In this document: piece after piece, positions 5,641-9,404 of the stretch
Layout of the letters: each line of letters opens with the position of its first letter
How positions within the stretch are numbered: position 1 is the stretch's first letter
Position numbers and translations under genes: made by a program
Notes under the pieces: model-generated
Databases searched by the model: none
What the model was told of the DNA's origin: nothing
What the model saw: only the letters and a program-made list of their open reading frames with translations
Origin: Equadaptatus sp045601305
Lineage (GTDB): Bacteria > Synergistota > Synergistia > Synergistales > Synergistaceae
Direction of reading: 5' to 3'
Length of the DNA stretch: 9,404 bases
Assembly (NCBI GenBank): GCA_045601305.1
Contig: JAZRZG010000132.1
Coordinates: 1 to 9,404 of the forward strand

Positions 5641-5662
5641 ACAGAAAGGACGGTGCAAAAAT

Positions 5663-6262
5663 ATGAGCGCAATGTTTAAGCTCTCCTACGGACTCTTTGT
5701 CGTAACGGCACGCGACGGGGAAAAAGACAACGGCTGTATTACAAACACAGTGCAGCAGGTAACGGCAACGCCGAACAGAATTTCGCTTGCGGTGAACAAA
5801 GCTAATTTCACGCACGACATGATACTCAAAACAACAGTTTTCAACGTCTCGATAATCTCGGAAAAAGCAGATTTTGAATTGTTTAAGCATTTTGGCTTCG
5901 CAAGCGGCAGAAACGCTGATAAATTTGCGGATTACAGCGGATACGAACGCGCTGAAAACGGCGTAACCTACGTTACAAACGGCACAAACTCAGTGCTTTG
6001 CGCAAAGGTTGTCCGGACGGTTGACCTCGGCACTCACACACTTTTCATAGCCGACGTAACGGAAGAAAAGGTGCTGGATGAAACGGCATCGGCAACCTAT
6101 ACCTACTATTTTGAACACATCAAGCCGAAACCGGAGGAAAAACCGAAAGTAAAAGGCTGGGTGTGCAAAATATGCGGCTATGTTTACGAAGGCGAAGAAC
6201 TGCCGGCAGACTTTATCTGCCCGATTTGTCTCCACCCTGCCTCAGATTTTGAGCCGCTGTAG
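5663..6262 (+). CDS. hrb: Flavin reductase-rubredoxin fusion (high molecular weight rubredoxin)
   Basis: This two-domain electron carrier has an N-terminal flavin reductase-like FMN domain (about 1-150) and a C-terminal rubredoxin (165-199). It resembles the high molecular weight rubredoxin (Hrb) of acetogens such as Moorella, which passes electrons from NADH-linked partners to flavodiiron proteins and rubrerythrin. Flavin-domain landmarks are KLSYGLFVVTARDG (6-19) and NGCITNTVQQVT (23-34). The rubredoxin iron ligands are C168, C171, C186 and C189 (VCKICGYVYEG and CPICLHPASDFEP), joined by a proline- and lysine-rich linker. It is 199 residues. The likely ribosome site is AAAGGACGGTG before the ATG. 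It sits just after rubrerythrin, its probable electron acceptor, but behind a terminator, and no separate promoter is evident. Confidence 0.92.
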   Translation: MSAMFKLSYGLFVVTARDGEKDNGCITNTVQQVTATPNRISLAVNKANFTHDMILKTTVFNVSIISEKADFELFKHFGFASGRNADKFADYSGYERAENGVTYVTNGTNSVLCAKVVRTVDLGTHTLFIADVTEEKVLDETASATYTYYFEHIKPKPEEKPKVKGWVCKICGYVYEGEELPADFICPICLHPASDFEPL

Positions 6263-6349
6263 ATACAGAGGTACAGGCAATAGGTGAATAGATGTTTAGT
6301 TTATGGTGAGCTGAGTACATTTGAAAACGCGGTGCGCAGTGCGTAAATC

Positions 6350-6386
6350 AAAACAGCCGGTCAGGAAATATCCGGCCGGCGTTTTT
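6350..6386 (+). terminator. Candidate terminator downstream of hrb
   Basis: AAAAC (6350-6354) pairs with GTTTT (6381-6385) and GCCGG (6356-6360) with CCGGC (6376-6380), with a bulged A at 6355. The loop is large, about 15 bases. Five T residues follow the stem (6382-6386). It lies about 88 bases past the hrb stop codon. Its 5' arm repeats the AAAACAGCCGG of the terminator at 4451-4461. Confidence 0.65.
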
Positions 6387-6477
6387 AGTTGCCGGAAACA
6401 GTATATGCGGCTGCACGCCGCGGAAAAAATAAAAATCTTAAGACTGACAGCTAACAGTCAATGGCTGAAATTCCTCA

Positions 6478-6505
6478 TTGCGCAACGTGCTGAAGGGAGT
6501 ATAAT
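6478..6505 (+). promoter_or_regulatory. Candidate promoter of the YfcC-type transporter
   Basis: A perfect TATAAT at 6500-6505 lies 23 bases before the transporter ATG. At 16-base spacing the -35 position holds TTGCGC (6478-6483), which shares only TTG with the consensus. The predicted leader is short, about 17 bases, and includes the ribosome site. Confidence 0.5.
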
Positions 6506-6528
6506 TACTGCTCAAAAGAGGTGTTTTT

Positions 6529-7932
6529 ATGCCGTCTGACAGACGCAGATTCGAGTTTCCCAACAGCTGGGTAATAATTGCGGTTATGGCAGCCATAACC
6601 GCTGTGTTAAGTTGGGTTATTCCGTCAGGAAATTATGACTACGTTGTGCAGAACATCGGCGGAGTCATGCGCCGCACTGCTGTTGACGGTACTTTCCATT
6701 ACATTGACAAAGCAGCGGTAAAGCCGACAGATTTTCTCGGGTTGTTCGCTGTTTTCTACAGAGGCTGTGTCGAGGCGGCAGACATATTTTTCGTAATGTT
6801 TTTCTGTACCGGCACGTTCAGCATTATGGTTGAAACAGGTGCGTTTCACGCGGGAATTTCCGCGCTGCTGAAACGCTTTGGCAAAAATGCCATGCTTATC
6901 GCGGTATCACTTGTCTTTTTCTTCGGCATCTGCGGCTCAGCATTCGGAATGCTCTCCGAATTTTACGGTTTTTACCCCTTTATGGCAGCGCTTGGCACAG
7001 CCGTAGGCTGTGATGCCATGTTTGGCGTTGCGATACTTGCCGTAGGCGAATTTATCGGCTTTATGTCGGCAACGACAAATCCCTACACGCTTGCCATAGC
7101 GCAGACTCTGTCAGGACTGCCGCTCTATTCCGCCGGACTGTGGCATATGTTCTGTTTCGTTGTTTTTATGGGCAGCAGTGCGCTGTACATACTCAGTTAC
7201 GGCAGGAAAGTCAGTCTGCATCCGGAAAAATCCGTACTGTACGGACATCCCTGCTTTGCGGAATTCAAAACGGCAAAGCTTGACAGCTGCAAGCTTGATA
7301 CTAAAATGCTGCTCGTTATCGCCGATATGGCAGTAACGCTCATTATTCTCATGTATGGACTGATTAAACTCGGCTGGGGCTATACGGAGCTATGCGCGCT
7401 CTTCGTCGTAATGTCAATAATTGCCGCTGTTATATGTGGCTGGAGTCCGAACAAATACTGCGAAGTTTTCACGGACAACATAAAGAAAATGTTCTGGGGG
7501 GCAATGCTTACGGGACTTGCAAAAGCAATGATAGTGATTATGCAGGATGCGCAGATTATAGATACAGTGACCTTTATGCTCACCAATCTGCTCAAACGGA
7601 CACCCTCAAAACTTGCCGCGCAGCTCATGCTCGTTGTCCACACGCTCATAAACTTTCCAATATCCTCAGGCTCAGGCAAAGCTCTTATCACAATGCCGAT
7701 AATGGCGCCGCTTGCCGACAACTTAGGACTCACGCGCCAGGTTGCCTGTACGGCTTTTTTGTTTGGCGACGGGCTCACAAAGCTGCTGTGGCCGACAGGC
7801 GGCTGTGTGATAATATGCGCGCTGTCGGGAATACCGTATGAAAAATGGCTGAAATGGTTTCTGCCGCTCTGCGGCATACTATACCTTGAACAGATGCTGC
7901 TATTGCAGCTTGCGGTGGTTATAGGACTGTAG
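6529..7932 (+). CDS. YfcC/DcuC-type anaerobic membrane transporter
   Basis: This is a 467-residue polytopic inner-membrane protein of the DcuC-like YfcC group, secondary transporters linked to C4-dicarboxylates, amino acids or peptides; the substrate of this one cannot be told from sequence. Landmarks are the N-terminal PNSWVII... WVIPSGNYDY segment, the loop TTNPYTLAIAQ around N184 with PLYSAGLW following, the serine/glycine-rich FPISSGSGKALITMPIMAPL (376-395) and FGDGLTKLLWPTGG (412-425). The two NP/PTGG re-entrant-like segments are typical of the superfamily. About ten to twelve hydrophobic segments alternate with short loops, with one longer polar stretch near residues 225-260. AGAGGTG lies six bases before the ATG. 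It has its own candidate promoter and no obvious functional partner next to it. Confidence 0.85.
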   Translation: MPSDRRRFEFPNSWVIIAVMAAITAVLSWVIPSGNYDYVVQNIGGVMRRTAVDGTFHYIDKAAVKPTDFLGLFAVFYRGCVEAADIFFVMFFCTGTFSIMVETGAFHAGISALLKRFGKNAMLIAVSLVFFFGICGSAFGMLSEFYGFYPFMAALGTAVGCDAMFGVAILAVGEFIGFMSATTNPYTLAIAQTLSGLPLYSAGLWHMFCFVVFMGSSALYILSYGRKVSLHPEKSVLYGHPCFAEFKTAKLDSCKLDTKMLLVIADMAVTLIILMYGLIKLGWGYTELCALFVVMSIIAAVICGWSPNKYCEVFTDNIKKMFWGAMLTGLAKAMIVIMQDAQIIDTVTFMLTNLLKRTPSKLAAQLMLVVHTLINFPISSGSGKALITMPIMAPLADNLGLTRQVACTAFLFGDGLTKLLWPTGGCVIICALSGIPYEKWLKWFLPLCGILYLEQMLLLQLAVVIGL

Positions 7933-8119
7933 CAGACAGGAAGAGTTCCCTGTACGGTCATTCGGTAATTTGTTTTCCGCCCCTGCGGGGCAAAGACACT
8001 GGATTCTGCGCTACGGCTTGTGCCGTCCGCAGAATGACGGTTAAAAAGGTTTTAATGCCGCTAAGCAGTCAAAGCGAACAAAAGATATATAATTTATGCG
8101 AAGGTGATGTTATAACGAG
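7933..8119. other. Intergenic region with palindromic elements
   Basis: These 187 bases have no gene. They contain a small GC hairpin GCCCC/GGGGC (7979-7991) and the long palindrome at 8001-8038 listed separately. Neither has a T run on the plus strand, so a normal terminator for the transporter is not evident. TATAAT at 8088-8093 could be a -10 element for the HD gene, but I see no good -35 partner. Confidence 0.55.
8001..8038. repeat. Intergenic palindrome resembling a dispersed repeat
   Basis: ATTCTGCG (8003-8010) pairs with CGCAGAAT (8028-8035), and ACGGC (8013-8017) pairs with GCCGT (8022-8026) around the loop TTGT, with a CT/C mismatch between the stems. The flanks GGATTC and GAATGAC resemble the ends of the GGATTC...GAATGAC intergenic palindromes that occur in many copies in several bacterial genomes. 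A further GTCATTC at 7957-7963 may be a decayed outer arm. With one copy in view, repeat status is an inference. Confidence 0.6.
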
Positions 8120-8890
8120 ATGCTGAATGTTGAAAGTACGCAGGCATGGTTTAAGAAATTCACTGCCCGCTACGGCAAAAACGGGCTGTTTGATACAGCG
8201 CTTGCCTATAAAATCGGACATTCCGAAAGGGTTGCCGCAAATGCCCTTGCAATAGCAGAGTCGGAAGGCTGGGACAGCGAAGCTGAACGCCCATTGTGTT
8301 TTGCTGTCGGTCTCCTGCATGACACTGGACGGTTTCCGCAGTACGAAAAATATAAAACCTTCAGCGACGCGGCAAGCGCGGATCATGCCGAGTTAGGCGT
8401 TGAAGTACTTGAACGTGAGTTTGACTGGAACGGCATTGACGCGGCAACAAAGGAAATTCTGCTTTGCGCGGTGAAAAATCACAATAAACTTGATATTGCG
8501 CCAGACATTCCGCAGCATGCGCTGCGGTTTGCCAAAATGATTCGCGACGCAGACAAGATAGACATTTTCTTTCAGGTACAGAAACGGATAGACAACGGCA
8601 CCGTGTTTGACCTTCTGCCAAGACATCGTCATTACAAAGACCTTTCGCCTGAATTTGTGGGGGAAGTACGGCGTACCGGCAAAAGCAGCTACAAGTTTGT
8701 GAAATCAATTTACGATTACAGACTTACAGAGCTGTGCTGGGGGCTTGATTTGAACTTCGCATACAGCATAAAAACCATAAAAAACGCCGGACTGTTTGAC
8801 AAAATTCTTGCTGACCTGAAACCGTTTGGCATTGACGATTTATGCGCTGAAAGCATGAAAAAAATAAACACAAGAGGTGAACTGAAATGA
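8120..8890 (+). CDS. HD-domain metal-dependent phosphohydrolase
   Basis: This 256-residue cytoplasmic protein has the HD fold of metal-dependent phosphohydrolases, which cut phosphoester bonds in nucleotides or related compounds; its substrate is unknown. The metal-binding set is present: H34 (KIGHSERVA), H67-D68 (LLHDTGRFPQY), H89 (ADHAELG), H121 (KNHNKL) and D143 (IRDADKID). The C-terminal third (about 150-256) is a helical extension I do not recognise as a separate domain. The start at 8120 has AAGGTGAT as a rather distant ribosome site, eleven bases away; no better in-frame start exists, since a stop codon precedes at 8105. It overlaps the alanine racemase start by four bases, so the two are probably co-translated. 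Confidence 0.85.
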   Translation: MLNVESTQAWFKKFTARYGKNGLFDTALAYKIGHSERVAANALAIAESEGWDSEAERPLCFAVGLLHDTGRFPQYEKYKTFSDAASADHAELGVEVLEREFDWNGIDAATKEILLCAVKNHNKLDIAPDIPQHALRFAKMIRDADKIDIFFQVQKRIDNGTVFDLLPRHRHYKDLSPEFVGEVRRTGKSSYKFVKSIYDYRLTELCWGLDLNFAYSIKTIKNAGLFDKILADLKPFGIDDLCAESMKKINTRGELK

Positions 8891-9404
8891 GACGCTGCTG
8901 GACTGAGATAAATCTTGCAACAATAGTAAACAACTACAAAATATGCAAGCGTGAAATCGAAGCGCTTTCGCCCGATTACGAAATAATGACAGTGGTAAAA
9001 GCAGACGCGTACGGTCACGGAGAAAAACAGGTGACATCAGCCTTGCAAAATGCCGGCTGTAAAAATTTCGCTGTGTCAAATCTGAACGAAGCCATGGCGC
9101 TGCGAGATGCGGGAATAACAGGACAGATACTCATTCTCGGTTACACGCCTCCAGAAGAAGCAGAACAGCTTGTGAAATATGACATCACCCAGGCGCTTGT
9201 TGACGAAAACCACGCTTTGGCGCTTGCAGACAAAAAAATCAAGGCGCAGATTGCCATAGACACAGGTATGAACCGCATAGGACTTGATGCCGACAAACCT
9301 GACGAATGTGAAACTGCCATAAGAAATTTTGCGCCGCGATTTAATCTGACAGGACTTTTTACACACCTCAGTGCCGCGGACACACCGGCGGAAGATGCCT
9401 TTAC
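8887..9404 (+). CDS. alr: Alanine racemase, N-terminal part (cut by window end)
   Basis: Alanine racemase is a PLP enzyme that makes D-alanine for peptidoglycan. About 172 residues are visible, roughly the first half of the usual 360-390. RCWTEINLATIVNNY (3-17) is the typical start, and VVKADAYGHG (36-45) carries the PLP lysine K38 and Y42. The barrel continues with SNLNEAMALRDAGI, ILILGYTPPEE, IDTGMNRIG (124-132, with R130) and TGLFTHLSAAD. The frame is open to the window end. AGAGGTGA (8873-8880) lies six bases before the ATG, and the ATGA overlap with the HD gene points to a common transcript. A racemase for another amino acid, or the racemase domain of a larger protein, is possible because the C-terminal half is not in view. 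Confidence 0.93.
   Translation, partial: MRRCWTEINLATIVNNYKICKREIEALSPDYEIMTVVKADAYGHGEKQVTSALQNAGCKNFAVSNLNEAMALRDAGITGQILILGYTPPEEAEQLVKYDITQALVDENHALALADKKIKAQIAIDTGMNRIGLDADKPDECETAIRNFAPRFNLTGLFTHLSAADTPAEDAF

Larger units (their letters stand above)
6263..6528. other. Intergenic region between hrb and the YfcC-type transporter
   Basis: No convincing gene is visible in these 266 bases. An open frame from 6321 begins with TTG, has no ribosome site and runs into the transporter start, so I leave it out. The region contains a hairpin terminator (6350-6386) and a candidate promoter near 6478-6505, each listed separately. Nothing else stands out. Confidence 0.6.

Noticed and set aside
6321..6539. 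72-codon open frame between hrb and the transporter
   Set aside because: It starts with TTG without a ribosome site, runs through a terminator hairpin, overlaps the transporter start and resembles nothing I know.
7380..7961. 193-codon minus-strand open frame opposite the transporter
   Set aside because: It is the complement of a well-supported membrane protein gene, serine-rich as expected for such a shadow, and has no family resemblance.
7979..7991. GCCCC/GGGGC hairpin as terminator of the transporter gene
   Set aside because: Five pairs with a three-base loop and no T tract after it on the plus strand; support is too weak.

Overview
The window looks like a chromosomal stretch of a strictly anaerobic bacterium, most likely Bacillota (Clostridia) or a relative. 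The support is indirect: an iron-sulfur L-serine dehydratase encoded as two subunits, a rubrerythrin and rubredoxin-fusion flavoprotein oxygen defence set under a PerR-type regulator, a PyrR-type attenuator, strong AGGAGG-like ribosome sites and moderate GC. I cannot name a genus. All genes look like ordinary chromosomal genes; I see no transposase, phage gene, CRISPR array or tRNA.

Layout. Positions 1-111 hold a (nearly) complete 5S rRNA, the end of an rRNA operon, closed by an intrinsic terminator. After a 180-base gap comes a leftward cluster, read 2811 to 343: sdaAB, sdaAA, a small C_GCAxxG redox protein and a small nitroreductase. Gaps are 0, 2 and 43 bases, so this is probably one transcription unit that deaminates serine to pyruvate, with two redox proteins attached. 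From a shared divergent promoter region (2812-3056) a uracil permease gene runs rightward. Its leader carries a textbook PyrR-binding loop followed by an intrinsic terminator, with a visible competing antiterminator, so uptake of uracil is probably switched by pyrimidine nucleotides through transcription attenuation.

Two strong terminators then separate the permease from an oxidative stress group: a PerR-like repressor with its own promoter and a palindromic Fur/Per-type box over the predicted transcription start, rubrerythrin 23 bases downstream, a hairpin terminator, and a flavin reductase-rubredoxin fusion (high molecular weight rubredoxin). Together these would pass electrons from a flavoprotein through rubredoxin centres to remove hydrogen peroxide or oxygen. 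A YfcC/DcuC-type membrane transporter follows with its own candidate promoter. An intergenic stretch with a palindrome resembling dispersed genome repeats separates it from an HD-domain phosphohydrolase, which overlaps the start of an alanine racemase gene by four bases; the racemase runs off the right end.

The observations most worth checking are the PyrR attenuator, the repeat-based candidate operators in the sda/permease divergent promoter, the N-terminally short PerR with all metal ligands kept, and the palindromic intergenic repeat. I did not find a convincing previously undescribed system here.
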